From the NCBI RefSeq assembly GCF_024806495.1, contig NZ_JANUFF010000007.1, positions 124,001 to 188,000 of the forward strand: DNA of 64,000 nt, in the 5' to 3' direction. The stretch's first letter is position 1; each line of letters begins with the position of its first letter. The position numbers and the translations under genes were made by a program. The stretch is from Chryseobacterium sp. JUb7 (GTDB lineage: Bacteria; Bacteroidota; Bacteroidia; Flavobacteriales; Weeksellaceae). The notes beneath the pieces are model-generated. The model was not told the DNA's origin, searched no databases, and saw nothing but the letters and a program-made list of their open reading frames with translations. Below are positions 43,463 through 52,099 of the stretch, one piece after another.

Positions 43463-44467
43463 TTACGCTTTGAATATTGAGTTTTTTGCATTTCTGAAAA
43501 TATGATAAGACTCCAGTCTTTTCTGATGGTCGTAGATATGAGAGTTAATCATCAATTCATCAATATTAAATGTTGACTGAAAACTTTTAAGCTTTTCTTC
43601 AATTTCTGATTGATCACCGATAAAAGTATATCTTAACTTCTGTAAAACCATTGATTTTTCCATAGGTGACCAGATATCATCCATGTCATCAACCGGCGGA
43701 GCAAAAGGTTTCCTGTCATTTCTTACAATATTGATAAACGCCTGAAACAAAGTGGTTGACATTTTATGAGCCTCTTCTGATGTTTCTGCAGCAATTCCGT
43801 TGACACAGGCTAGAATATAAGGTTGAGCCAATTGTTTTGAAGGTTCAAAATGTTCTCTGTAGATACTGAACGCCATTTCCATTTGTTCTGGAGCAAAATG
43901 GCCGGCAAAAGCATACGGAAGCCCCAGCTCTGCCGCCAGCCACGCACTGTCTGTACTTGAGCCAAGAATATACAGTGGAATATCCAATCCTTCTCCTGGA
44001 ATAGCACGAACTAAAGCATTCGAATTGTCTTTGGAAAAATATTTTTGTAGTTCTAAGATTTGTCTGGGAAACTGTTCGTTGATAATTGCTGGATTTCTAC
44101 CCAAAGCCTGAGCAGTTAATCCGTCGGTTCCGGGAGCTCTTCCCAAACCAAGATCTATCCTGTTGGGAAAAAGAGATTCTAATGTTCCGAACTGCTCGGC
44201 AATCACTAGTGAGCTGTGATTCGGAAGCATGATTCCCCCCGATCCTACTCTTATTTTTTTTGTTCCGTTAGCTATAAAACCAATCAGAACTGAGGTAGCA
44301 GAACTCGCAATACTTTCCATATTATGATGTTCGGCAAGCCAGAATCTTTTATAATCTAAATTTTCAGTATAGTTTGCTAAAGATAAACTGTCCTGAAAAG
44401 TATCGTGAATCGTCTTATCCTGTTTTACAGGCGCAAGATCCAACACTGATATTTCAAAATTTTTCAT
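43463..44467 (-). CDS. LLM-class flavin-dependent oxidoreductase
   Basis: 334 residues of the bacterial luciferase-like TIM barrel. The N-terminal 'ISVLDLAPVKQ', 'RFWLAEHHNMESIASSATSVLIGFIANGTKKIRVGSGGIMLPNHSSL' and 'IDLGLGRAPG' stretches match the YhbW-like single-component group (MsnO8 type). Substrate unknown; FMNH2/F420-type chemistry is a family property. Located 35 bp beyond the ribBA promoter on the same strand, transcribed from its own box at 44496-44503. Confidence 0.88.
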   Translation of the reverse strand: MKNFEISVLDLAPVKQDKTIHDTFQDSLSLANYTENLDYKRFWLAEHHNMESIASSATSVLIGFIANGTKKIRVGSGGIMLPNHSSLVIAEQFGTLESLFPNRIDLGLGRAPGTDGLTAQALGRNPAIINEQFPRQILELQKYFSKDNSNALVRAIPGEGLDIPLYILGSSTDSAWLAAELGLPYAFAGHFAPEQMEMAFSIYREHFEPSKQLAQPYILACVNGIAAETSEEAHKMSTTLFQAFINIVRNDRKPFAPPVDDMDDIWSPMEKSMVLQKLRYTFIGDQSEIEEKLKSFQSTFNIDELMINSHIYDHQKRLESYHIFRNAKNSIFKA

Positions 44468-44495
44468 ATTTTAAATTTTAGGTCTAAAAACCTCA

Positions 44496-44503
44496 CAAAT
44501 TTA
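44496..44503 (-). promoter_or_regulatory. -7 promoter box for LLM oxidoreductase gene
   Basis: TAAATTTG on the minus strand, 28 bp before the ATG. Confidence 0.55.
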
Positions 44504-44597
44504 AAGCTAATATTTTGCATTAGTTACTTTTTGTAATTGATAGGATTGATTGTGTAGTTCAGGGAAAAACTATCATTATTTTTCAAACTATATTTTA

Positions 44598-44605
44598 TAA
44601 ATTTG
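44598..44605 (+). promoter_or_regulatory. -7 promoter box for 44.6-kb orphan gene
   Basis: TAAATTTG, 18 bp before ATG 44624. It contains the in-frame TTG at 44603 that could be mistaken for a start. Confidence 0.6.
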
Positions 44606-44623
44606 AATATTAACAGCTCAAAT

Positions 44624-45184
44624 ATGAAATTTCTTTACACAGCAAGAGGAAAATATGATCAAAATAATTTTGATACCTTTACTTGGAATCAATATAAAGA
44701 ATGGTCCGGAATTCATCATTTAGAAGAACTTGTCTCGTTAGATGGTATGCTCAACGAAGTTTTGGTAGAGCCTGATTATGATAATGAGGATGACTGGAAC
44801 TTTATTCACATATCAGAAAACTTGCAAACAGGTTTTTTTACGGAATTAGATTTTGTATGTAAAAGGTTGTCAAAAACTGAAAACTATAATTTGCTTGCTG
44901 TTGTTATTGAACCTGCAGAACCATGTGAAAAAATAATATTACCTGATTATGAATTTATAGGTTACGACTTATTAGATCAAGATTTTTCAATAAGTGCATT
45001 AACGAATTGTGGAGGTTATTTTAATGAAACTTTTCTGCCATCTGAACTCAACAAAAAAGGATTACTCAATAATTATAATAAAGCATATTATATAAAAGAA
45101 CAGCTCTTTAAAAATAATCCTGAAGAACATCATGCAGATACCAATGTAATTGCGGTGTGGCGTCATGAAATAATCGGATACTAA
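44624..45184 (+). CDS. Hypothetical protein
   Basis: 186 residues, acidic, rich in aromatic residues ('TFTWNQYKEWSGIHHLEELVSL', 'DNEDDWNFIHIS'), without signal peptide or membrane segments. I do not recognise the family. Its composition and lone position recall immunity-like proteins of polymorphic toxins, but no toxin gene is next to it. It ends at its own terminator (45189-45219). Confidence 0.7.
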   Translation: MKFLYTARGKYDQNNFDTFTWNQYKEWSGIHHLEELVSLDGMLNEVLVEPDYDNEDDWNFIHISENLQTGFFTELDFVCKRLSKTENYNLLAVVIEPAEPCEKIILPDYEFIGYDLLDQDFSISALTNCGGYFNETFLPSELNKKGLLNNYNKAYYIKEQLFKNNPEEHHADTNVIAVWRHEIIGY

Positions 45185-45188
45185 ATAG

Positions 45189-45219
45189 AAAAGGATCCAG
45201 GCAAACGCTGAATCCTTTT
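45189..45219. terminator. Terminator between orphan gene and helicase gene
   Basis: AAAAGGATCCAG and CTGAATCCTTTT pair with one mismatch across a 7-nt loop between convergent genes. Confidence 0.75.
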
Positions 45220-45225
45220 TATATT

Positions 45226-47352
45226 TTACTTCCCTTTCTCCTTCTGATAATTAAAATGATTGATTAAAATTCTGATCTCGTTAAATTCAAACTTACTTGG
45301 CAATGCATTTTTCCATTCGGTCAGCGTTTCGTGCGGAGTTTTGTAGAATACATCTTCAAAAGCTTTAATCTTATCCGAAGTGATGACTCTTGAAATATCT
45401 AATAATCCCTGTTCAGCAAATTTTGCCAAATGCCCGATCACAGTTTCTTTTACCAAGCCTCTTTCCAGTGCAATTTCACCAATTGTTTTTCCCTGTTCGA
45501 ACAATTGAAATGTCAGAACCTGAGACGGAACTTTTGCAATCTTCATGCTGATCTCCTTATCATTTTTTTCGTCTAAAAGTTTAGTTTCCAATAAATGAAT
45601 CTCCTTCAGACTGTTCAGATACTCTTCGATATCTTCCAGCCAGACTCTGAATTCTTCGTTGTATTGTTTTAAACCTTTTGCCCCTTTAATTTCAGCATAA
45701 AATTCTTTCAGAGGATTAAAAACTTTATCCCGGATTTCTGTAAAAAAGAAATTAACGGCGCCTTTTGTTTTATTTTCAATTTCAGACCATTGTTCTTTCT
45801 GGTCAATAAACATATTTACCTTCTGAGAAATGACCCTTTCTAATTTTTCGAAGATTTTTCCCAGATTGACAATCTCGTGTTTCAGCTGAACATACAGCTG
45901 TTTTGTTTTTACATGATCAATGCTTTTCGTAACAATAGAAAGATTATTCCAGTCTTCCACTTCCTTTAAAAGCCATTGAGAATCTACTGTCCGAAGTACT
46001 TTTCTAATGCTGTAATCGTATTTTTCCTGATTTAAGATGGCTTCAACATTATCATTCGCATGCGTTTCACCCTGGAATTTTAAAATTCGGTTATCTTTAA
46101 AAATAACTTCGGGAGTAATTTTAGATTTTAAGACAATTCCTTCCAGAGTCCGGCAACGTGACAATGCTACATACACCTGTCCTGCCGTGAAACTTTTTCC
46201 GGCATCGATAATCACTTTATCAAAGGTCAATCCCTGGCTTTTATGAATCGTAACCGCCCAAGCCAGCTTTATAGGAAACTGTTCAAAACTTCCAAGTACT
46301 TCTTCCTTGATATTTTTATCCGTATCAAGAAAATATTTTTTCTGCTCCCAAACTTCTCTTTTTACAGTAATTTCTCTTTCGCTGCCATCAAGAATTACCT
46401 TAATTTCGTTTTCATCCAACACCGAAATCTCACCCAGTTTTCCGTTAAAGTATCTTTTTTCTCCGGAAATATCATTTCTTATAAACATGATCTGGGCCCC
46501 AATTTTTAAATCTAAAAACTGCTCATTCGGAAACTGATTTTCTTTAAACTCACCGAAAAGTTTGGCTTCATAGGTTTTTGAGGTAACCGTAATTTCATCC
46601 AGTTTTTCCTGATTGATATCGTCCGCCATTTTATTGTGTGAGCACAGATAAACATAAGGCTCATCACCAGAATCAAATGTTGGATTATATCTTTCATTTA
46701 AATGATCAAAGTCGATATTGGCAACATCACCATCGCGAATAGCATTGAGAATAGCTAAAAATTCTTCATCAGACTGACGGTATACTTTCGTTAGCTCGAT
46801 TGTTATCAGAGGAATTTCTTTAATAGCATGACTGTCAAAAAAGAATGGAGAATTGTAACACATTTTTAAAATATGTTCGTCTCTCACCACTGGCGGCAGC
46901 TGATACAAATCTCCGATGAACAACATCTGAACCCCACCAAAACGCTGATTATTTCTTCTTATGAATCTCAGAGAAAAATCCATCATATCCAATACATCTG
47001 CTCTTAACATCGAAACCTCATCAATGATCAAAACTTCAACCTCACGAAGAAGCTTCAGTTTGTCTTTACGGTATTTGAAATGAGGCATCAGGTCGGCAAT
47101 ATTATTCGCCAAACTGGTATCAATCCGATCTGTGGTCGGTAAAAAAGTTCTCAGAGGCAGACCAAACATCGAGTGTATGGTAACGCCACCCGCATTGATT
47201 GCAGCAATTCCCGTAGGTGCCACAACAATATATTTTTTTCGGGTTTTCTTCACAAATTCGTTAAGAAAAGTCGTCTTTCCTGTTCCTGCTTTTCCTGTAA
47301 GAAAAATGCTTCTGTTGGTATGTTCTATTAAGTCAAAAAAATGATTGTTCAT
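45226..47352 (-). CDS. PIF1-like helicase with C-terminal helix-turn-helix
   Basis: 708-residue superfamily 1 helicase. Walker A 'LTGKAGTGKTTFLNEF' lies at about 20-35 and the DEVSM box in 'LIIDEVSMLRADVLDMMDF'; also 'QLPPV', and the UvrD-like C-terminal motif 'AVTIHKSQGLTFDKVIID' with 'VYVALSRCRTLEGIVL'. A coiled region is followed by a helix-turn-helix (about 625-670, 'LFEQGKTIGEIALERGL'). It probably acts at G-quadruplex, R-loop or stalled-fork DNA. I start at ATG 47352; the in-frame TTG 47361 belongs to the -7 box, 6 nt upstream. Confidence 0.88.
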   Translation of the reverse strand: MNNHFFDLIEHTNRSIFLTGKAGTGKTTFLNEFVKKTRKKYIVVAPTGIAAINAGGVTIHSMFGLPLRTFLPTTDRIDTSLANNIADLMPHFKYRKDKLKLLREVEVLIIDEVSMLRADVLDMMDFSLRFIRRNNQRFGGVQMLFIGDLYQLPPVVRDEHILKMCYNSPFFFDSHAIKEIPLITIELTKVYRQSDEEFLAILNAIRDGDVANIDFDHLNERYNPTFDSGDEPYVYLCSHNKMADDINQEKLDEITVTSKTYEAKLFGEFKENQFPNEQFLDLKIGAQIMFIRNDISGEKRYFNGKLGEISVLDENEIKVILDGSEREITVKREVWEQKKYFLDTDKNIKEEVLGSFEQFPIKLAWAVTIHKSQGLTFDKVIIDAGKSFTAGQVYVALSRCRTLEGIVLKSKITPEVIFKDNRILKFQGETHANDNVEAILNQEKYDYSIRKVLRTVDSQWLLKEVEDWNNLSIVTKSIDHVKTKQLYVQLKHEIVNLGKIFEKLERVISQKVNMFIDQKEQWSEIENKTKGAVNFFFTEIRDKVFNPLKEFYAEIKGAKGLKQYNEEFRVWLEDIEEYLNSLKEIHLLETKLLDEKNDKEISMKIAKVPSQVLTFQLFEQGKTIGEIALERGLVKETVIGHLAKFAEQGLLDISRVITSDKIKAFEDVFYKTPHETLTEWKNALPSKFEFNEIRILINHFNYQKEKGK

Positions 47353-47358
47353 CGTTGT

Positions 47359-47366
47359 CAAAATTA
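47359..47366 (-). promoter_or_regulatory. -7 promoter box for PIF1-like helicase
   Basis: TAATTTTG on the minus strand, 6 nt before the ATG: probably a leaderless message. Confidence 0.6.
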
Positions 47367-47440
47367 CGTAAAATGAAATTTAAATCCATATCTTGGCATA
47401 ACTTTTGGAAATAATTCAACATAACCTGAGAAAAAAAATT

Positions 47441-47869
47441 ATGAAACTCCCTATCCTAGCTTTTTGTACAGTGCTTTTTCTGGCATCATGCTCTTCAACA
47501 AAAAATAACAATACCAACTTACCGAAGGATATTGCAGAAAGACCTGCTGATGAAAACAGTCAGAAATATGACGCCGCTCAACTTGATAAATTAAAAGCTG
47601 CCATCGAAACTGAGATTGCCAAAGAAAAATGTAGTGACGCCAATGAATGGACATTTGCACCGATGGGAGCAAAAGCTTGTGGTGGACCTCAGCTTTATAT
47701 TGCATATCCTAAAAAAAATGAAGCTGCAATTTTACCAAAGATCAATGACTATACAGAAAAAGTAAAGGCATTTAATGAAAAATACAAAGTAATGTCCGAC
47801 TGTATGGTGGTAACCCCACCTGCTTCAATCAAATGCGTAAACGGAAAGGCAGAGCTTGTAAATTCTTAA
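47441..47869 (+). CDS. Small Cys-containing lipoprotein, paralogue 1
   Basis: 142 residues from ATG 47441 with a lipoprotein signal ending LFLASC. The mature part pairs Cys in 'KEKCSDANEW', 'GAKACGGPQLYIAYPKK', 'VMSDC' and 'ASIKCVNGKAE'. It is a tandem paralogue of the next gene (24 bp apart), sharing the A-M-G-x-x-x-C-G-G-P-x-x-Y-I-A-Y-P-K core. Family unknown; the paired Cys suggest disulfides in the periplasm. Confidence 0.75.
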   Translation: MKLPILAFCTVLFLASCSSTKNNNTNLPKDIAERPADENSQKYDAAQLDKLKAAIETEIAKEKCSDANEWTFAPMGAKACGGPQLYIAYPKKNEAAILPKINDYTEKVKAFNEKYKVMSDCMVVTPPASIKCVNGKAELVNS

Positions 47870-47893
47870 TTTAAATACAAATAACACAACATT

Positions 47894-48343
47894 ATGAAAA
47901 AATTTTTTTTACAAATCTGCACATTAAGTTTATGTGCTACACTTAGCTTGGTTTCGTGTAATACAACTGCTCATGCAGGCAAAAAGCCGGCTGAAAATAT
48001 CAGCAATACAGGTAACAATCAAAAAGCAGAGAGAGACGAACTTGATAAATTAGAGAAAGAAATTAGGACAGAAGTTTCAAAAGTAAAATGTACAGAAGAA
48101 AAAATCGCAGACTGGAAACCAGCTGCGATGGGTTCAAGATCTTGTGGTGGTCCAAAATATTACATTGCCTATCCTAAACAAATGGCATCTTCTATTTTAC
48201 CAAAGATCGAAAAATATAATACCAAAGAAAAAGAATTTAATAAAAAATACAATATTATTACACAGGATTGCACTTTTATAGGAAAACCAGAGGCTATCAG
48301 ATGTATTGGTGATAAAGCTGAAGTGATCTACGCTGTAGAATAA
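47894..48343 (+). CDS. Small Cys-containing lipoprotein, paralogue 2
   Basis: 149 residues with a signal ending LSLVSC. The same Cys positions and core (AAMGSRSCGGPKYYIAYPKQ) as the preceding gene, so a tandem duplication. The N-terminal linker after the lipid Cys is longer. Function unknown. Two hairpins follow. Confidence 0.75.
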   Translation: MKKFFLQICTLSLCATLSLVSCNTTAHAGKKPAENISNTGNNQKAERDELDKLEKEIRTEVSKVKCTEEKIADWKPAAMGSRSCGGPKYYIAYPKQMASSILPKIEKYNTKEKEFNKKYNIITQDCTFIGKPEAIRCIGDKAEVIYAVE

Positions 48344-48362
48344 TACTTTTAAATAATACATT

Positions 48363-48428
48363 AACTCTCAGGAGTTTTTTCACTAAGGATTTTTTAACAC
48401 AAAAGCTCTGTCGTAAGGCAGAGCTTTT
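48363..48428 (+). terminator. Tandem terminators after lipoprotein pair
   Basis: A weak hairpin AACTC/GAGTT (48363-48376) with a T run, then a strong one pairing AAAAGCTCTG (48401-48410) with CAGAGCTTTT (48419-48428). The second can also serve the convergent gamma-carbonic-anhydrase gene. Confidence 0.7.
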
Positions 48429-48465
48429 TCAATAATATTTTTAAGGTATCATTTACTTTCTTAAA

Positions 48466-49002
48466 TTATCCTTCAACGTGTTTTACATTTTCTTTATACC
48501 AGGAAGAATATTTCACATAATTATCCGCAATTCTGTTAACTTCTCCTTCCAGCAATTGAGAGTTGATATCTTTAATTTTTCTTGCGGGTACACCTCCCCA
48601 CACTTCCCCGGACTTAATGTGAGTTCCCTGTGTTACCACAGATCCTGCTCCCACAATTGAGTTTTCCTCAACCAGACAGTCATCCATAACGATAGCTCCC
48701 ATTCCGATTAATACATTGTCTTTAATTGTACAACCATGAACAATGGCATTATGCCCGATTGATACGTTATTTCCGATGTTTAAAGGATGTTTTTGATAGG
48801 TACAGTGAAGCATTGCATTATCCTGAACATTCACCTTATTCCCCATTTTAATATAGTGAACATCACCACGAATTACTGCATTATACCAAATACTGCAGTC
48901 TCTTCCCATCGTAACATCTCCGATAATCGTAGCAGTTTCTGCCAGAAAAGTATTTTCTCCGATTTGTGGTGCTTTTCCTAAAAGTTCTTTTATAAGTGCC
49001 AT
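48466..49002 (-). CDS. Gamma-carbonic-anhydrase-family hexapeptide protein
   Basis: 178-residue left-handed beta-helix protein with hexapeptide repeats from about residue 20 to 130 and a C-terminal helix. The His residues that bind metal in the YrdA/CaiE-like gamma class are in 'NAMLHCTYQKHPLNIGNNVSIGHNAIVHGC'. It probably binds zinc; activity on CO2 is not certain for this group. The gene upstream ends 5 bp away, so the two form an operon. Confidence 0.88.
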   Translation of the reverse strand: MALIKELLGKAPQIGENTFLAETATIIGDVTMGRDCSIWYNAVIRGDVHYIKMGNKVNVQDNAMLHCTYQKHPLNIGNNVSIGHNAIVHGCTIKDNVLIGMGAIVMDDCLVEENSIVGAGSVVTQGTHIKSGEVWGGVPARKIKDINSQLLEGEVNRIADNYVKYSSWYKENVKHVEG

Positions 49003-49007
49003 ATTTT

Positions 49008-49544
49008 TTAATTTGATAATTTAAATTCTTTGATTGGAAGCCAGTAATAATTTTCTTTGAATGTTCGGAACTCATCTTTAAACTTTTCCAGTTTATTAAA
49101 ATTATCTAAAGAAATCACCATTCCGTCGATATATTTCTTTGATAAAAGCTCAGATTTAGAATTATTTTCAAACAAATAAATTATATATTCTAAAGTTTCA
49201 GAACCCATTAACATATCTGCAGCCTCCAATTCATAATGAGCAAACTCAAAATCAATATTAAGATTTTTCAAATAATCATAAAAAAAATCTCTTATTTCAT
49301 AAAAGTAAGGGGTTTCATATAACTTGGAATTTGTGTTACCAGTTCCTAAACCTTCGATAAATACACGTAAGATATATAGTTTTTGTTCAAAAGTTCCATT
49401 ATCTTCATGCTCAGAAACATCCGGATCTAAACTTACTTCGTCGTGATTTGATAAGACAATTTTTTTATTTTTAAAATCATTACAGGATAATCCAGCATCA
49501 GTCTGATTATTAAAAACAATTCCGAATGAATAATACCAACCCAT
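49008..49544 (-). CDS. Hypothetical protein
   Basis: 178 residues, acidic, no signal peptide or membrane segment. The first residues 'MGWYYSFGIVFNN' and a helical C-terminal half do not match a family I know. It lies 5 bp before the gamma-carbonic-anhydrase gene and likely shares its transcript. It could be an immunity-type or metabolic accessory protein; no decision is possible. Confidence 0.7.
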   Translation of the reverse strand: MGWYYSFGIVFNNQTDAGLSCNDFKNKKIVLSNHDEVSLDPDVSEHEDNGTFEQKLYILRVFIEGLGTGNTNSKLYETPYFYEIRDFFYDYLKNLNIDFEFAHYELEAADMLMGSETLEYIIYLFENNSKSELLSKKYIDGMVISLDNFNKLEKFKDEFRTFKENYYWLPIKEFKLSN

Positions 49545-49610
49545 AATTTTTAAATGACGTTAATAGCAAAAATCTAACTCCCAATCTCCGACTCCTAACT
49601 TCTAATTCCG

Positions 49611-49618
49611 TATTTTTG
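49611..49618 (+). promoter_or_regulatory. -7 promoter box for NifU-family gene
   Basis: TATTTTTG, 21 bp before ATG 49640. It contains an in-frame TTG (49616) that is not the start. A pyrimidine-rich run of about 35 bp (49575-49610) abuts it upstream. Confidence 0.6.
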
Positions 49619-49639
49619 TATCTCAAATTTAACGAAAAA

Positions 49640-50518
49640 ATGCGTACCATACTTATAGAACCAACTGAAAACCCAAAAGTGATGAAATTTGTAGCAGACT
49701 ACAACCTGATTCCGGGATCTTTAGAGTTGGACAGAGATTCAGATATTTCGGAAATTCCGATGGCACAGGAGCTTTTCAATTATCCTTTTGTTGAAAGAAT
49801 TTTTATCACCGCGAATTTTGTGGCTATTGCTAAACAAGATACCATGGAATGGGAGCATGTGGCTGAAAGTCTGAAAAATGTAATTGAAGATGAACTATTG
49901 GCTAATCCAAGAATTTATCTTCAGAAGAAAAAAGAGATGTATCAGATTTACGCTGAAATGACACCAAATCCGAATGTGATGAAGTTCGTTTCCAGCAAAA
50001 TGCTGATGGATGGTTTTGTGGAAGTAAAATCAAGAGATGAGGCTGAAGGAGTTCCAATGGCCCAGGCTATTTTTAAGGAATTTGATTTTGCAAAGGAAGT
50101 TTTTATTTCTGATAATTTCGTGGCAGTAACAAGAGACAATACTGTGGAATGGCATGAAGTAATGATGGCAGTTCGTGCATTAATTGCAGAACACCTTCAG
50201 AACGGGGGTGAGATTTCAAACATTGAAGCTCAGAAACATGAAAACCCTGTTGAAAAAATTATCAACAGAGACTATACAGATGACGAGCAGAAAATTTCTG
50301 ATATTTTAAATGAATATGTTGCGCCTGCTGTAGAAAACGATGGTGGAAAAATCTCTCTGATGGAATATGTGCAGGAAAGCAAAACAGCAAGAATGTTGTT
50401 GCAGGGTGCTTGTTCGGGATGCCCAAGCTCTACGGCTACTTTGAAAAATGGTATAGAAAGTATTTTGAAACAATTCGTACCTGACTTAGTAGAAAAAGTG
50501 GAAGCTGTAAACGGATAA
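49640..50518 (+). CDS. Nfu/NifU-family iron-sulfur scaffold with duplicated N-domain
   Basis: 292 residues from ATG 49640. Two copies of the Nfu N-terminal domain stand in tandem: about 1-90 ('EPTENPKVMKFVADYN') and about 105-195 ('EMTPNPNVMKFVSSKM'). The C-terminal NifU domain (about 215-285) carries the Fe-S-binding C-x-x-C in 'GACSGCPSS'. It delivers Fe-S clusters in the cytosol. The duplicated N-domain is the unusual point. A lipoprotein gene follows after 9 bp. Confidence 0.92.
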   Translation: MRTILIEPTENPKVMKFVADYNLIPGSLELDRDSDISEIPMAQELFNYPFVERIFITANFVAIAKQDTMEWEHVAESLKNVIEDELLANPRIYLQKKKEMYQIYAEMTPNPNVMKFVSSKMLMDGFVEVKSRDEAEGVPMAQAIFKEFDFAKEVFISDNFVAVTRDNTVEWHEVMMAVRALIAEHLQNGGEISNIEAQKHENPVEKIINRDYTDDEQKISDILNEYVAPAVENDGGKISLMEYVQESKTARMLLQGACSGCPSSTATLKNGIESILKQFVPDLVEKVEAVNG

Positions 50519-50527
50519 AAAACATCT

Positions 50528-50971
50528 ATGAGAATATTCTTTCTTTTAATTATTTCTAGTATCAGTCTTTTTTCGTGCAAGAAAGAACCACAACTGAACG
50601 ATGGAATTCACGACGATCTTGTTGAAATGGGTGTTGCGAATGACAGTCTTCAGAAAATGGATATTATTCTGGAAAAATTAAACAAGAAAAACACTACATT
50701 TCTTGATTATTATTTCCACAACTATTATGTACTCGATAAAGAAGCCCATGATGAAATAAAAAAATTAAAAGGTGAAGAATTTATATATGATGCCGGTGAA
50801 GAATACCAAAAGATGTTTACAAAAACAATTACTCAAAAAAGCGATCAATACTTGAAATATTTTGGTATTTCTGAGGAAGAACAACATTTAGCACTTGAAA
50901 TTTATATTTTACGTTTAAAAAAGAAATATGGTCCGACTATTGATGGACGACTGCAAAGTTTAGACAAATAA
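50528..50971 (+). CDS. Hypothetical lipoprotein
   Basis: 147 residues with a signal ending SLFSC (Cys17). The mature protein is mostly helical and charged ('KLNKKNTTFLDYYFHNYYVLDKEAHDEIK'). Family unknown. It sits between the Nfu gene and hemH, and its stop overlaps the hemH ATG by one base, so the three form an operon. Confidence 0.8.
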   Translation: MRIFFLLIISSISLFSCKKEPQLNDGIHDDLVEMGVANDSLQKMDIILEKLNKKNTTFLDYYFHNYYVLDKEAHDEIKKLKGEEFIYDAGEEYQKMFTKTITQKSDQYLKYFGISEEEQHLALEIYILRLKKKYGPTIDGRLQSLDK

Positions 50972-51993
50972 TGAAAGGAATTCTATTAGTAAACCTGGGA
51001 TCGCCAAGATCGACAGCTGTAAATGATGTAAAGGAATATCTGGACGAATTCCTGATGGATGAAAGGGTAATTGACTACCGATGGATTTTCCGGGCACTGT
51101 TGGTTCGTGGAATTATATTAAATACAAGACCTGCAAAATCTGCTGAAGCTTACAAAACGGTTTGGACAGAGCAGGGTTCACCATTAATTGTCATTACTGA
51201 GAAGATTCAGAAAAAACTTCAGAAACTGGTGGATGTTCCGGTAGAAATCGGGATGAGATATGCCGAACCAAGCATTGAAACAGGAATTAGAAAACTGGTT
51301 GAAAAGGGAGTTTCTGAAATTGTTCTTTTCCCTTTGTATCCACAATATGCGATGAGTACAACGGAAACGGTAATTGAAAAAGCTGAGGAAGTAAGAAAGG
51401 AGAAATTTCCGGATATAAAAATCAATTATATTCAGCCTTTCTACAACAGAGATATTTATATTGACTGTCTTGCGGAAAGCATCAGGGAAAAGCTTCCTGA
51501 AAATTTTGATGCACTGCAGTTTTCTTATCATGGCGTTCCGGAAAGACATATTTATAAGACTGATCCTACCAAAACCTGTAATTTAAACGATTGCTGTTCG
51601 CGAGAGTCTAATCCAAGTCATCAGTTTTGCTACCGCCATCAATGTTTTGATGTCACCAATTCTGTTATTAAAAAATTAGGATTACCCAAAGAAAAAGTAA
51701 TGGTTACGTTTCAGTCAAGATTAGGAAAAGACAAATGGATGGAACCTTACACAGACGAAACCCTTGAAAGCATTGGAAAAAAAGGAGTGAAAAACCTTGC
51801 CATTGTATGTCCGGCATTCGTTTCTGACTGTCTTGAAACGCTGGAAGAAATTTCCGTTGAAGGAAAAGAACAGTTTTTACACGGAGGCGGAGAAAACTTC
51901 CATTACATCCCCTGCCTGAATGATGAGGACCGCTGGATCAATGTTGTGAAAACTTTATGTGAAGAAAAACTCAGCGAATTTTATTTAGTTTAA
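50971..51993 (+). CDS. hemH: Ferrochelatase HemH with internal cysteine cluster
   Basis: 340-residue ferrochelatase inserting iron into protoporphyrin (or coproporphyrin). The iron-handling His187 lies in 'QFSYHGVPERH'. Five Cys follow at 203, 208, 209, 220 and 225 in an insert; ferrochelatases with an internal Cys-bound [2Fe-2S] cluster are known, and this insert is where such a cluster would bind. Cotranscribed with an Fe-S scaffold gene (Nfu), which fits an Fe-S enzyme. Confidence 0.95.
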   Translation: MKGILLVNLGSPRSTAVNDVKEYLDEFLMDERVIDYRWIFRALLVRGIILNTRPAKSAEAYKTVWTEQGSPLIVITEKIQKKLQKLVDVPVEIGMRYAEPSIETGIRKLVEKGVSEIVLFPLYPQYAMSTTETVIEKAEEVRKEKFPDIKINYIQPFYNRDIYIDCLAESIREKLPENFDALQFSYHGVPERHIYKTDPTKTCNLNDCCSRESNPSHQFCYRHQCFDVTNSVIKKLGLPKEKVMVTFQSRLGKDKWMEPYTDETLESIGKKGVKNLAIVCPAFVSDCLETLEEISVEGKEQFLHGGGENFHYIPCLNDEDRWINVVKTLCEEKLSEFYLV

Positions 51994-52002
51994 AAAATAT
52001 AT

Positions 52003-52024
52003 TAACCTTCGGAAACGGAGGTTA
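52003..52024 (+). terminator. Terminator of hemH operon
   Basis: TAACCTTC (52003-52010) pairs with GGAGGTTA (52017-52024) across GGAAAC, followed by T7. Confidence 0.85.
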
Positions 52025-52099
52025 TTTTTTTGTATCAAATATTGGTTTGTAGTTCGTAAATCCGAATCTGCAAACCTTTTTTATTTTTAATCTTTAAAT

